Of a stretch of 64,000 nucleotides of DNA, positions 52,462 to 61,658 are shown in pieces. Position numbers and translations under genes: made by a program. Below the pieces are notes generated by a model that made no database searches, was not told the origin of the DNA, and worked only from the letters and a program-made list of their open reading frames with translations. The stretch comes from Neobacillus sp. PS3-12 (GTDB lineage: Bacteria > Bacillota > Bacilli > Bacillales > Cytobacillaceae): NCBI RefSeq assembly GCF_030915385.1, contig NZ_CP133268.1, positions 4,872,001 to 4,936,000 of the forward strand, read 5' to 3'. Numbering within the stretch: position 1 is the stretch's first letter; every line of letters begins with the position of its first letter.

Positions 52462-53925
52462 TTATCCTTTTATAAAAACAGTTTTAGTAGTTGTAAAGAA
52501 TTCTTTAGCTGCTTCACCTTGTTCACGTGAGTGAGAGCTTGAAGCCTTCATTCCACCGAATGGAGCTTGTAATTCAACACCGGCTGTTTCGTAGTTCACA
52601 CGCACAAGCCCTGCTTCGATATCATCGATAAAAGTAAGAATAGAAGTGATATCTTTTGTAAAGATCGAAGCACTTAACCCGAACTCAACATCATTCGCAA
52701 CTGCAATTGCTTCTTCAATCGTTTCTACCTTCATAAGGGCAATGACTGGTCCAAAAATCTCTTCCTGGGCAATCGTCATGCTTGAAGTCACTTCGTCAAA
52801 TACGGTTGGGTTCACATAGAAGCCGTTATTTAGCTCCTCGGACTCAGGAGAATCCCCGCCAACTAAAATTTTCGCACCATCTTCAATCCCTTTTTGAATA
52901 TAGTATTTCACTGTATTATATTGGCCCTCAGATGCACATGGTCCCATCCATGTATCTGAATCCAAACCATTTCCTACTTTAATTTTTCTCACTTCAGCAA
53001 CTAATTTATTCTTAAATTCTTCGTAGACACCGCTTTGAACGATAACACGGCTGCTGCAGGTGCATTTTTGTCCGGTAGATTTTAATCCGCCACTCATAAC
53101 AGCCGCAACAGCTAGATCAACATCAGCGTCATTGGCAACGATAAGGGGATTTTTGCCTCCCATTTCAAGTTGGTATTTAGCACCGCGGGCTGCCGCCGCC
53201 ATTTCGATCTGCTTTCCAATTGTATTGGAACCGGTAAATGACACAGCAGCGATATCTTCATGCTCAGCAAGTCCTTGTCCAATAACCGACCCTTTACCTG
53301 TAACAAGGTTAATAACTCCATTTGGGAAACCAGCCTGATCGAAGCACTCCACTATCTTAGCTGCTGTTACGGCCGTTTCAGTTGCAGGCTTCAAAACAAC
53401 AGTATTTCCGTAAATAAGGGCAGGGGCTGTTTTCCAAATCGGGATTGCAACCGGGAAGTTCCATGGCGTAATTAAACCAACAACACCTAACGGAACGCGT
53501 TTGCTAAATTGCAGCGCAGTACCATCTGAGGCTGGAATGATATCGCCCATTTTTCTCATACCTTCACCAGCGTAAAATCTTAAAATGGCAACCCCGCGGG
53601 CAGTTTCACCTTTTGCCTCAGGGAAGGTTTTTCCCATTTCTCTTGTCATCGTCTTGGCAATATCATCGATGTTTTTCTCAATCATATCTGCTGCTTTAAA
53701 TAATAAGTTGCCCCGTTCTACTCCCGAAAGCTTTTTCCAAAGTTTCTGAGCAACTTTTGCCGCTTGTACTGCTTCATTTAAGTCTTCTCTTGTCGAGCTT
53801 TGTACATATCCAACTATTTCCTTATTGGCAGGATTAATACTCGCAATAACATCCTCAGATGTAGCTGCTTGCCAGTTCCCATTAATATAATTCAAATATG
53901 TTGTTGCTTGCACAGTTGTTTCCAT
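52462..53925 (-). CDS. gucD: Alpha-ketoglutarate semialdehyde dehydrogenase
   Basis: 487 residues, NAD(P)+-dependent aldehyde dehydrogenase. Motifs: TPWNFPVAIPIWKTAPAL, FTGSNTIGKQI, catalytic Glu in QLEMGGKNP, catalytic Cys in STGQKCTCSS, and LQAPFGGMKASSSHSREQG. It follows B. subtilis GucD (YcbD) closely from memory, which oxidises 2,5-dioxopentanoate to alpha-ketoglutarate in sugar-acid breakdown. It is in the same direction as, and 15 nt after, the FAH-family gene, so the two form an operon. The position of the operator at 54850 suggests both are under the locus regulator. Confidence 0.9.
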   Translation of the reverse strand: METTVQATTYLNYINGNWQAATSEDVIASINPANKEIVGYVQSSTREDLNEAVQAAKVAQKLWKKLSGVERGNLLFKAADMIEKNIDDIAKTMTREMGKTFPEAKGETARGVAILRFYAGEGMRKMGDIIPASDGTALQFSKRVPLGVVGLITPWNFPVAIPIWKTAPALIYGNTVVLKPATETAVTAAKIVECFDQAGFPNGVINLVTGKGSVIGQGLAEHEDIAAVSFTGSNTIGKQIEMAAAARGAKYQLEMGGKNPLIVANDADVDLAVAAVMSGGLKSTGQKCTCSSRVIVQSGVYEEFKNKLVAEVRKIKVGNGLDSDTWMGPCASEGQYNTVKYYIQKGIEDGAKILVGGDSPESEELNNGFYVNPTVFDEVTSSMTIAQEEIFGPVIALMKVETIEEAIAVANDVEFGLSASIFTKDITSILTFIDDIEAGLVRVNYETAGVELQAPFGGMKASSSHSREQGEAAKEFFTTTKTVFIKG

Positions 53926-53940
53926 GATGATTCCTCCTTT

Positions 53941-54834
53941 TTAATTTACAAGTGATACGCTTTTCGGGACTTGAACAGGATTACGCAATATACCAATTCC
54001 GGTAATCTCGATTTCAATAACATCGCCATCTGCAAGCGTAAAATCTCCGTCCGGCACAATGCATGTACCTGTCAGTAACACAGTCCCATCAAATACCACA
54101 TTATCCCTTATTAAATAAGAAACTAACTCGTCATATTTTCTTTTTAATTGCGATGTATTCGCTTCTCCGGTAAAGACCAATTCAGCATTTCGGTAGATAC
54201 GGCAGGAAATGTCGAGATTGTATGGTTCTTCAACCGTCTCCGCTAAACGAATACTCGGGCCAATTGAACAGGAATTTTTCCATATTTTAGCCTGGGGAAG
54301 ATATAATGGATTTTCACCTTCGATATCCCGGCTGCTCATGTCATTTCCAATCGTATATCCGACAATATCCCCTTTACTGCTCAAAACCAGTCCAAGTTCC
54401 GGTTCAGGAATCTGCCAACTGGAGTCAGTCCTGATATAAACAGGATCATTTGGTCCAACGGTTCTATGTAAGGTTGATTTCATAAATAATTCCGGCCGTT
54501 TAGCATCATAAACCTTGTCATAAAAAGAATCGCCATTCGTTACGTTTGATTCAATATTTCTGGCGTCCCGACTTTTTAAGTAGGTTACACCTGATGCCCA
54601 GACTTCTTCGGGCTTGACCGGTAAAGTCAATGCAAGTTCTTCAAGGTTTGCTTGGAGTGGCGAAGCTGCTTGAACAGCCTGTTGAACAAGCGATAAACAG
54701 GTCTCATTCTTCAATTCTGCTTCCCGCATAATTTCTAAAAAATTATTATATTGTAATGGATAGATTTGACCGTGATCAGTTAAAGCAGCCAGCTGGTTCG
54801 ATTTTTCCCCTTGTTTGATACAAATAATTCTCAT
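53941..54834 (-). CDS. FAH-family 2-keto-3-deoxy sugar acid dehydratase
   Basis: 297 residues, fumarylacetoacetate hydrolase fold: EVWASGVTYLKSRDAR, the metal ligands in QIPEPELGLVLSSKG and VGYTIGNDMSSRDIEGENP. Enzymes of this size in the family include the 2-keto-3-deoxy-arabinonate dehydratase of archaea, and they supply alpha-ketoglutarate semialdehyde to the dehydrogenase encoded next. The palindrome GTTTTATATTATAAAAC lies 16 nt before the start. AAAGGGG is the ribosome binding site. Substrate by context: 2-keto-3-deoxypentonate. Confidence 0.8.
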   Translation of the reverse strand: MRIICIKQGEKSNQLAALTDHGQIYPLQYNNFLEIMREAELKNETCLSLVQQAVQAASPLQANLEELALTLPVKPEEVWASGVTYLKSRDARNIESNVTNGDSFYDKVYDAKRPELFMKSTLHRTVGPNDPVYIRTDSSWQIPEPELGLVLSSKGDIVGYTIGNDMSSRDIEGENPLYLPQAKIWKNSCSIGPSIRLAETVEEPYNLDISCRIYRNAELVFTGEANTSQLKRKYDELVSYLIRDNVVFDGTVLLTGTCIVPDGDFTLADGDVIEIEITGIGILRNPVQVPKSVSLVN

Positions 54835-54849
54835 GAACGGTTCCCCTTT

Positions 54850-54866
54850 GTTTTATATTATAAAAC
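54850..54866. promoter_or_regulatory. Sugar-acid locus operator, copy 1
   Basis: GTTTTATATTATAAAAC, a perfect 17-bp palindrome (8-1-8), 16 nt before the FAH-family gene. The gap 54835-55249 also holds a cre-like site at 54951 and no gene. Confidence 0.7.
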
Positions 54867-54950
54867 CACGTTCTCATCTTAGTTTATAAAAAAGAATCAT
54901 TTGAAGTGTTAAGACATGATGATGCGCGATTCCCCCTTTCAATTTCTCTG

Positions 54951-54964
54951 TTTAAGCGTTTTCA
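54951..54964. promoter_or_regulatory. cre-like site in divergent region
   Basis: TTTAAGCGTTTTCA (reverse TGAAAACGCTTAAA) matches the cre consensus at 13 of 14 positions in the forward reading. It lies between the gucD-FAH operon and the aldolase gene, so CcpA could repress both. Confidence 0.5.
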
Positions 54965-55239
54965 ATAAGGTGAAGAGTGTTAGTTAGGCTCCTTCACATT
55001 CATTGCTTACTATTAAACTTATAACCGTTTAGCTTTATTGTCAATGATGGATTTTTTATATTTTGTAAATTCAGATTTGGAGGCAGGGTAACTGATATCG
55101 ATTTTTCATTCATGTTTGTGCGAATTTCTTTACCACTATCTCCTGTATATAAGCGAAGGAAAAATCATAAGTAAAAAATAGGTGAAAGGTTCAATAAATA
55201 TTTAACTATATTCCATGGTGAAAAATATTTTTTTCATGT

Positions 55240-55271
55240 TATAATCAAATTGGTTTTAAATAATATACCAA
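55240..55271 (+). promoter_or_regulatory. Promoter -10 and degenerate operator of the aldolase operon
   Basis: TATAAT (55240-55245) is a perfect -10. TTGGTTTTAAATAATATACC starts at 55250, resembling the locus operator (GTTTTATA-N-TATAAAAC) with mismatches in the right half. It would overlap the transcription start. The -35 is weak. Confidence 0.5.
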
Positions 55272-55300
55272 GTTTAAAATATCAAACCAAAAGGGTGAAG

Positions 55301-56254
55301 ATGATGGAAACTGGAAAGCAATTTTATGGTATTATCCCTCCTGTACCGACGATTTTATTTAAAGAGGGTAAACTGGATCGAAAAGGTATGGGGAATCTTA
55401 TCGATTACCTTATTGAATCAAACGTGAATGGGCTTTTCTTCCTGGGATCCGGAGGCGAGTTTTCACAAATGTCCGCTGAATTGCGAAAAGAAGTGGCTGA
55501 ATTTGCAACATCGTATGTAAATGGACGTGTTCCCGTCTTAATTGGCACCGGAACGCCAGGCACAAATGAAACGATTGCATTAAGCCTGCATGCAAAAAAA
55601 GTTGGTGCAGATGGTGTTGTGATCGTTAATCCTTATTACTTTAAGCTTACAGAGGAGAGCATTTTCCAACATTACTGTGAAATTGCCGAAAATGTTGACC
55701 TGCCAATACTCTTTTATAACTACCCTGAATTAACCGGTGTCGATTTATCTCCGGAGCTGGTTCTTTCATTAGCGGAAAGATATCCCAATATTGTCGGTAT
55801 TAAAGACACAGTTGTGTCAGTAGGACACACGAGGGAAATGATAACAACAGTGAAGTCCAAGTTTCCTGATTTTATGGTGTTCTCAGGTTATGATGACCAT
55901 CTTTTGAATAATCTGGCGCTTGGCGGAGCTGGTTCGATCCCACTAACTTCAACATTTGCTCCGGAACTATCAGTGGGGATTTATCAGGCATTCAAGCAAG
56001 GGAACTACGGCAAAGCGATTGAACTTCATCAAAAATTGGCTTCGATCATCCGGGTCTATAAACTGGACTCGCCGTTCATGAATGTTGTAAAAGCAGCGAT
56101 ACATCTAAAAGGGGTTGACATTTCTACTGAATGTTTAGCTCCTGTTCGCTCTGCTACAAATGCACAAATCGAGGAATTAAAAAAGATTTTATTTGAAACA
56201 ACAGAAGTCAAGTATGGTTTCAATTACTCGAATAAGGAGGATCTGAATGACTGA
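55301..56254 (+). CDS. 2-keto-3-deoxy sugar acid aldolase, YagE-like (DHDPS/NAL superfamily)
   Basis: 317 residues, TIM-barrel class I aldolase. The text GIIPPVPTILF, NGLFFLGSGGEFSQMS, VLIGTGTPGTNETI, PILFYNYPELTG (Tyr) and IVGIKDTVVSVGHTREMI (Schiff-base Lys) follows E. coli YagE closely from memory. YagE/YjhH split 2-keto-3-deoxygluconate or -pentonate into pyruvate and an aldehyde. ATG 55301 with AAGGGTGAAG decides the start; the frame opens at 55250. It overlaps the IclR gene by 8 nt. Confidence 0.88.
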   Translation: MMETGKQFYGIIPPVPTILFKEGKLDRKGMGNLIDYLIESNVNGLFFLGSGGEFSQMSAELRKEVAEFATSYVNGRVPVLIGTGTPGTNETIALSLHAKKVGADGVVIVNPYYFKLTEESIFQHYCEIAENVDLPILFYNYPELTGVDLSPELVLSLAERYPNIVGIKDTVVSVGHTREMITTVKSKFPDFMVFSGYDDHLLNNLALGGAGSIPLTSTFAPELSVGIYQAFKQGNYGKAIELHQKLASIIRVYKLDSPFMNVVKAAIHLKGVDISTECLAPVRSATNAQIEELKKILFETTEVKYGFNYSNKEDLND

Positions 56255-57017
56255 ACGATATTGGGTTCCGGCAATTGAACGTGCTCATCAAGTGATTGGT
56301 TTAATTGCAGGAGATCCCGGTAAATACAGATTGATTGATATTTCTAAACTGTTAAATATCAACAAAAGCACAATGTTTTCCTTGTTAAATACACTCGAAA
56401 CATTAGGGTGGGTTAATAAGGAGAAAGGCGATACCTACACACTGGGACCAACATTGGGCGGGTACAGTGCAGCTTATTTTCGCAAATTCAATCTATTGCA
56501 GTTATTTTATAAAGAAGCACCGAGATCTGTTGAAAAAATTAATGAAACCATCCAAATGGGGACTTTACACGGGACTAATGTTGTCTATTTAGCAAAAGAA
56601 GAAAGTGATTCGCTTGTACAGCTCGTAACCGACCCAGGAATGCAATTTCCCGCACATGCAACTGCAATCGGAAAAATTCAATTAATTCAATACAGTTATC
56701 AGGAGCTTCAGGAACTGTTTACAGAAAAAAAACTTGAGCAGAGAACACCTTATACAATAAAAAATCTTGATGAACTTTGGACGCAATTAGAGACTGCGAA
56801 ACAAATGGGATACATTTGTGAAGAGCAGGAAAGTTCGCTTGGATTCTACTGTGTTTCAGCCCCAGTGTACAATTATGAAAATAAAGTAACACATGGGATT
56901 AGCTTTACGATGTTAAAAAATAGCTGGACAACGAAGAAAGAAATGGCCGCAAGGGAAATAGTTGATTTGGCTAAACGTCTATCTGCCCATGCGGGATATG
57001 ATCAAAAGCTGAAATAG
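56247..57017 (+). CDS. IclR-family regulator 1
   Basis: 256 residues: N-terminal winged helix (YRLIDISKLLNINKSTMFSLL) and the IclR effector domain (AHATAIGKIQL, SSLGFYCVSAPVYN). IclR proteins control sugar-acid and aromatic catabolism; KdgR and XynR are relatives. It overlaps the aldolase gene, so both are co-transcribed and probably co-regulated. It is a candidate for the protein that binds the GTTTTATA palindrome. Conserved cysteines are not obvious in the pocket. Confidence 0.88.
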   Translation: MTERYWVPAIERAHQVIGLIAGDPGKYRLIDISKLLNINKSTMFSLLNTLETLGWVNKEKGDTYTLGPTLGGYSAAYFRKFNLLQLFYKEAPRSVEKINETIQMGTLHGTNVVYLAKEESDSLVQLVTDPGMQFPAHATAIGKIQLIQYSYQELQELFTEKKLEQRTPYTIKNLDELWTQLETAKQMGYICEEQESSLGFYCVSAPVYNYENKVTHGISFTMLKNSWTTKKEMAAREIVDLAKRLSAHAGYDQKLK

Positions 57018-57110
57018 TTTATTTGCGACATTGATATGATTGATTTAGCTCATTTTTTTGTTAAAACGAAGCAATCGGAAGGATCATCCAATTTGCTATA
57101 TCGGTGTCAT

Positions 57111-57143
57111 AAAGGTGACCTGGATTTTTTTCAGGTTGCCTTT
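57111..57143 (+). terminator. Hairpin after IclR 1
   Basis: AAAGGTGACCTG pairs with CAGGTTGCCTTT (57132-57143, two wobble pairs) around GATTTTTTT. No strong U-tract follows, so termination is uncertain. Confidence 0.5.
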
Positions 57144-57235
57144 GGTCATCACTTTTCTGACTATTGATTTTTCTCGTTTACCGACATTTGTCTTCTGGTA
57201 ACTAATTATATTTAAAAACCTTTACAACAAGAATT

Positions 57236-57249
57236 GGAAAGCGGTTACA
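57236..57249. promoter_or_regulatory. cre-like site before U32-like gene
   Basis: GGAAAGCGGTTACA matches the cre consensus at 13 of 14 positions (first base G instead of T). It lies about 50 nt upstream of the probable -35 box at 57299. Confidence 0.5.
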
Positions 57250-57298
57250 TCATTGTCAACTCTACTGTCGTGAATTATTTAAATTTTTCAAAAAGATA

Positions 57299-57371
57299 TT
57301 GACACTGCTGCTTAACCTCATATATCATTTATTTAAGATATAATATAAAACCTAGTTTTACATTATAGAAC
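57299..57371 (+). promoter_or_regulatory. Promoter and operator (copy 3) of the U32-like gene
   Basis: TTGACA (57299-57304), an 18-nt spacer and TATCAT (57323-57328) form a good SigA promoter; a second -10 TATAAT is at 57339. GTTTTACATTATAGAAC (57355-57371) is the locus palindrome with two mismatches, in the 5' leader. The copy numbering follows the order of the sites. Confidence 0.6.
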
Positions 57372-57393
57372 AACAAAAAGGGATGGGATAGCA

Positions 57394-58344
57394 TTGGAAA
57401 GAACGAGGGAGCTTATTGAAAAACTGGGGTTTGTTACAAAGGAAAATTATGAATTGCCAACATCCACAAAAACGTTTGCTGATGGAGCACAATATCGGAT
57501 TGAAATTCCGAGTTGTGAAGGGGTAAAATCACTGGAAGCTGTTCTTGAAACAGCACAACAACTGGATGTACCGATCCACAGAGTTTCCCAAGGCAGCGGA
57601 ATTATGCTTTATACGGATGCTGAACTACAAGCAATGGTGGATCTGGCAAGAAAGGAAAACAGGGAACTTAGTCTATTTGTAGGACCACGGGGAAACTGGG
57701 ATATTAACCCAATGCCATTTTCAAGTGCCGGTAAAATTTTTGGACAACGAATTGAAAGCATGGAACAAATGGTTCATGCCCTTGAAGATATTAAAAGGGG
57801 CTGTGATGCGGGTTTGCGCAGTATTCTTGTAGCAGATGAAGGACTTTTATGGCTTGTCAACGAGTTCAAAAAGCAGGGCGAACTTCCAGAAGATTTGGTT
57901 GTCAAGATTTCGGTACAAATGGGTCAATCGAATCCTGTTTCAATCAAATTAATGGAGGGAATTGGTGCGGATACTTTTAATGTTCCGACGGACTTAACGT
58001 TGGCGCAACTTTCTGCAATCCGGCAAGCTGTCGATTTGCCGCTCGATGTTTATGTGGAAGTACCTGATGATTTGGGTGGGTTTATCCGCCATTATGACAT
58101 TATGGAAATTATCAGAGTGGCTGCTCCTGTTTACATAAAATTTGGTTTAAGAAATGCACCAAATATTTATCCTTCAGGTACACATCTTGAAGAAGTTTCA
58201 ATTAAACTTTCAAGAGAACGCGTCCGCCGCGCAAGAATTGGCTATGAAATGATTCAAAGGTATGCGCCGCACTTAAAAACATCGGATTTAATTACAAAAC
58301 GTGACGGTGTACCCACAGAAAAAAAGCTTCCAGCAAGAATTTAA
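57394..58344 (+). CDS. U32 family peptidase-like TIM-barrel protein
   Basis: 316 residues. The barrel carries VPIHRVSQGSGIMLYTDAE, LFVGPRGNWDINPMPFSS and VYIKFGLRNAPNIYPSGTH. It fits the U32/YrrO-type superfamily as annotated in Bacillus genomes, but lacks the usual collagenase-like context. TTG 57394 follows GGGATGGGATAG. It sits between the two IclR genes of the sugar-acid locus and has its own operator copy, so it likely acts in this pathway. I cannot name its reaction. Confidence 0.65.
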   Translation: MERTRELIEKLGFVTKENYELPTSTKTFADGAQYRIEIPSCEGVKSLEAVLETAQQLDVPIHRVSQGSGIMLYTDAELQAMVDLARKENRELSLFVGPRGNWDINPMPFSSAGKIFGQRIESMEQMVHALEDIKRGCDAGLRSILVADEGLLWLVNEFKKQGELPEDLVVKISVQMGQSNPVSIKLMEGIGADTFNVPTDLTLAQLSAIRQAVDLPLDVYVEVPDDLGGFIRHYDIMEIIRVAAPVYIKFGLRNAPNIYPSGTHLEEVSIKLSRERVRRARIGYEMIQRYAPHLKTSDLITKRDGVPTEKKLPARI

Positions 58345-58415
58345 TCTAATAAATAATTGTCTGCTATTCCTCAAAATAGTAAAATGTAGATATCACCTAT
58401 GGAGGAATGATTGAC

Positions 58416-59174
58416 ATGCCAATAATTCAATCGGTAGAAAGAGCTCTACAAATAATGGAATTATTTGATGAGTACTCAACTGAGTTGAAAATTACCGAAA
58501 TTAGTTCCAGAATGAATCTTAATAAAAGTACGGTCCATTCTTTGTTGAAAACGCTTCAAAAACACGGATATATACAACAGGATAGTGAAAGCGGAAAATA
58601 CATGCTTGGCTTAAAGTTATTTGAAAGAGGAAATCTTGTTGTTGAAAAAACGGATATAAGGAAAGTCAGCCATAAATACTTACAAGAACTCTCAATGAAA
58701 ACGGGTCACACACTTCATCTGGTCATCATGGATGGAAAGGATGCCGTCTATATTGACAAAATTGAGGGTACCTCTGCAAATGTACTGTACTCACGTGTTG
58801 GACGAAGAGCACCGATTCATAGTACAGGTGCGGGGAAGGCATTGGTTGCTTTTAAACCCCAGGAAGAAATTGATCAAATTTTTGATGGGTATGTTTTTGA
58901 ACAACGTACTCCAAACACGATTACTGATAAACAAGAGTTGCTTGAGGAATTAAAACATATTCGCAAACAAGGATTTTCTTTAGATAAAGAAGAAAACGAG
59001 CTTGGAATATCCTGTATTGCTGTACCAGTCCGAAACCATACAGACCAGGTAATCGCAGCTTTCAGCCTCTCGATGCCAACACCGCAGTTAGATCACGATC
59101 AAACAAGGGCAATTATTCCGATGATGATGGAAGCTGGAAAGCAAATATCTAAAGCATTGGGCCACCGTTTATAA
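58416..59174 (+). CDS. IclR-family regulator 2 (KdgR-like)
   Basis: 252 residues. SVERALQIMELFDEYSTELK and a winged helix (ISSRMNLNKSTVHSLLKTL) lead to the effector domain with APIHSTGAGKALVAF and ELGISCIAVPVRN. GGAGGA 58401-58406 is nine nt from ATG 58416; the ATG at 58407 is too close. It resembles KdgR-type regulators of keto-deoxy sugar acids. Two IclR proteins in one locus may form a hierarchy or respond to different acids. Confidence 0.9.
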   Translation: MPIIQSVERALQIMELFDEYSTELKITEISSRMNLNKSTVHSLLKTLQKHGYIQQDSESGKYMLGLKLFERGNLVVEKTDIRKVSHKYLQELSMKTGHTLHLVIMDGKDAVYIDKIEGTSANVLYSRVGRRAPIHSTGAGKALVAFKPQEEIDQIFDGYVFEQRTPNTITDKQELLEELKHIRKQGFSLDKEENELGISCIAVPVRNHTDQVIAAFSLSMPTPQLDHDQTRAIIPMMMEAGKQISKALGHRL

Positions 59175-59200
59175 AAATTATACAATGAAATAGAAACTTG

Positions 59201-59217
59201 GTTTTATATTATAAAAC
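59201..59217. promoter_or_regulatory. Sugar-acid locus operator, copy 4 (perfect)
   Basis: GTTTTATATTATAAAAC, identical to the copy at 54850, 280 nt before the dehydratase gene. The 260 nt between it and that gene hold a perfect AGGAGGTGAT at 59244 without a real gene. Confidence 0.7.
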
Positions 59218-59252
59218 GTATTTACTTAACCTATTGTACTTTTAGGAGGTGA

Positions 59253-59300
59253 TTGGACCGGCATCTAGTTCTTAGCTTAATCCTTATCATTTATGGTTGA
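59253..59300 (+). other. Possible 15-residue leader peptide
   Basis: A TTG at 59253 follows AGGAGGTGAT (59244-59253), a full anti-Shine-Dalgarno complement, and encodes MDRHLVLSLILIIYG then stop. Spacing is short. It could be a leader peptide, or the site may be a relic. Confidence 0.2.
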
Positions 59301-59480
59301 ATGATCTTCACGCAAGATAATCAACTTATGCGAAATAAACATAGGTTGGACGCTATTACTTTTTAATACTATTTTCATTGACTTAGGCCATCTAAACCTG
59401 TTAGATGTTGAAGAGATTAAGAGGGAAGAATATAAGAGTATTAAAGTTTGGTAGGCTAATCGTTATAGGAGGAAGCATAA

Positions 59481-61658
59481 ATGAAAAAACCGAGAATTAA
59501 TAATCCAATTAATCCATATCGCGATAATGTTCAAGGGAAGGCAAACGAACCGATTACTGTTGCCGGCTTACTGGACCGTGCAAAACAAGTCTTAGGTGCT
59601 GAAGCACCAAAAGGTGATTGGACCTTAGGGGAAATTTACAATCGTCTTGAAGAAAATGCACCTCGGATTGCCATCATTGGCGGTTCAGCCGATCATCCTG
59701 CCCATATTTTAGATATGCAAACCGTCTCGCGGGCCGCGATTAAGATCTGGGAGGAAGGCGGTGTTCCATTCTATTTTAGTACACCAGTCCTCTGTGATGG
59801 GACAGCACAAAGTAATATGGGAATGTCTTATTCGCTGCAAAGCAGAAATGCGATCGCCGAGATGGTAGTAAATCAAATGGAGGCACACTCTTATCATGGT
59901 GCATTTGTCATCCAGGGATGCGATAAGCACCCGATGGCCGTGTTAAGTGGATTGGCACATCTTGATAGGGTCCGCCGCCACCGCGGTGAAGCGCCAGTAT
60001 TTGCTACTTTTGCGCCTTCCCATGTGTTAAAAGGTGGAGAAGTGCCAAAGGCTTTGCAAGAAGAATTACATACTGTCGCTGATAAAGCTGTTGCCATGGG
60101 TCATCAGAATATCGCCGACGATTTGTATGATGCTTTAAGCTATATTTTACAATGCAGCTCCAATACGCAATTCCAAGGCGTTTTAGAAAGAGCAGTTAAA
60201 GTTGGCGTTATTACACACGAACAACATAAAGAATTTGAAAAACAATTAGCCATCCATACATGTGATGCTGCTGGAGGAATCTGTGCCTTCCATGGAACGG
60301 GTAACAGTTCTCGTGATGCAATGGCTGGATTTGGTATGGTTCATCCTAATCTTGAATTATTGACTTCACCTCCAACGAAAGATCAATTAGCTCCTGCAAT
60401 TGAATCTTTATTCTCGCTTATCAACCGCGAAGAGTGCGGTGTAGCAGATATCGTTGGCGCTAATATTGCCAACGCCATCCGTATCCACAGCGCAGCCGGC
60501 GGTTCTTCAAATCTAATGATGCATATCGTTGGTGCGATGATTTATGCAGGATATAACTTTAGTCTATTTGATTTAGAGAAAATTCAACAAGAGCATCCAA
60601 TTCCAGACTTATTCAGCTACAGCCTGACTGAAGGAAGAGATATCTTTGTGCTTGCACAGCAAACATGCTCCGGCTTAATTCGTGGAATGGAAACTTTATT
60701 CTATGAGTTAATCAATAACGGTGTGCCAATGGACGTTGATGCCATGACTGTAACAGGGCAAGCTTGGAGAGAAAGACTTAGCAATACAGAAAATCTAAGT
60801 GCAGATGGCGTTAAGGAAAATCAAATGATCCTAAGTAAGCCTCGTCGTGCATTTAGTGGTGTAGACGTATTGCGCGGTAACTTCTTTGAAAGTGCTGTTG
60901 TAAAAATCAGCGGAATGTCTACAAAACTATTAGATCAATTTGATGAAAAAGCTTCCTTTATTCTCTATTTTGAAAATGAAAGTTCAGCTAATGAACAATT
61001 GCTGAACGAAAATTTATTAGATGAATTAAGAGAACGCCAAGAATTCCGCATTGAGCATCTATTACAAATGTGGAAACTTAACCTGTCGGAAACTTTCAAT
61101 GAAAGTGAAGGTTTAGATTACAATGCATTGTTTAATCGAATGGTTAAGGATAGAACATTAAAGCTATCCATCATCATTGCTGGTCAGGGACCTGAAGCAT
61201 TTGGTATGCCTGAAATGTTTACGCCAATGCAGCATATTAATGCAAACCGTCAAGTTCAAGCGATTGCTACACTGATCAGTGATGGACGTTATTCAGGCGT
61301 TTCCTATGGTGCCGCTATCGGCCACATGACACCGGAATCATACCGTGGAGGAGGTCTTCTTTACTTGCAACAAGGTGATCTAATCCTTCTTCGTTTCCGT
61401 TCAAAACGGCTCGAATTACTTGATCCAACTGAATTTGCCAATGGCAACATTGTGCTTTACCGAGGTGATTTAGCAGCCGACAGAGCTGATCTTGGCTCAG
61501 AAAGAAAGGCTGTCATGAAGAAAAGACAACGTCTTATTGCAGCTTCAAACCGTTTTGTTGGATGTACGGATGCATCCGAAGGAGTTGTTCCGCTTGCAGT
61601 CAAAGAGGATGCGGAAATCCCTTTTGTTCGTACTAAACAAAATTTAGTAACATTGTAA
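59481..61658 (+). CDS. IlvD/Edd-family sugar acid dehydratase (YjhG/xylonate-like)
   Basis: 725 residues, longer than the usual 570-655 of the family. It has the Fe-S cysteines (VLCDGTAQSN, VIQGCDKHPM and HTCDAAGGICAFHG), MDVDAMTVTGQAWRERL, and DGRYSGVSYGAAIGHMTPES near residue 595. It dehydrates an aldonic acid to the 2-keto-3-deoxy acid. With YagE-type aldolases and IclR regulators it recalls E. coli yagEFGI/yjhHGI, hence D-xylonate or a related pentonate. TAGGAGGAAGC precedes the ATG. An insertion around 480-545 explains much of the extra length. Confidence 0.85.
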   Translation: MKKPRINNPINPYRDNVQGKANEPITVAGLLDRAKQVLGAEAPKGDWTLGEIYNRLEENAPRIAIIGGSADHPAHILDMQTVSRAAIKIWEEGGVPFYFSTPVLCDGTAQSNMGMSYSLQSRNAIAEMVVNQMEAHSYHGAFVIQGCDKHPMAVLSGLAHLDRVRRHRGEAPVFATFAPSHVLKGGEVPKALQEELHTVADKAVAMGHQNIADDLYDALSYILQCSSNTQFQGVLERAVKVGVITHEQHKEFEKQLAIHTCDAAGGICAFHGTGNSSRDAMAGFGMVHPNLELLTSPPTKDQLAPAIESLFSLINREECGVADIVGANIANAIRIHSAAGGSSNLMMHIVGAMIYAGYNFSLFDLEKIQQEHPIPDLFSYSLTEGRDIFVLAQQTCSGLIRGMETLFYELINNGVPMDVDAMTVTGQAWRERLSNTENLSADGVKENQMILSKPRRAFSGVDVLRGNFFESAVVKISGMSTKLLDQFDEKASFILYFENESSANEQLLNENLLDELRERQEFRIEHLLQMWKLNLSETFNESEGLDYNALFNRMVKDRTLKLSIIIAGQGPEAFGMPEMFTPMQHINANRQVQAIATLISDGRYSGVSYGAAIGHMTPESYRGGGLLYLQQGDLILLRFRSKRLELLDPTEFANGNIVLYRGDLAADRADLGSERKAVMKKRQRLIAASNRFVGCTDASEGVVPLAVKEDAEIPFVRTKQNLVTL

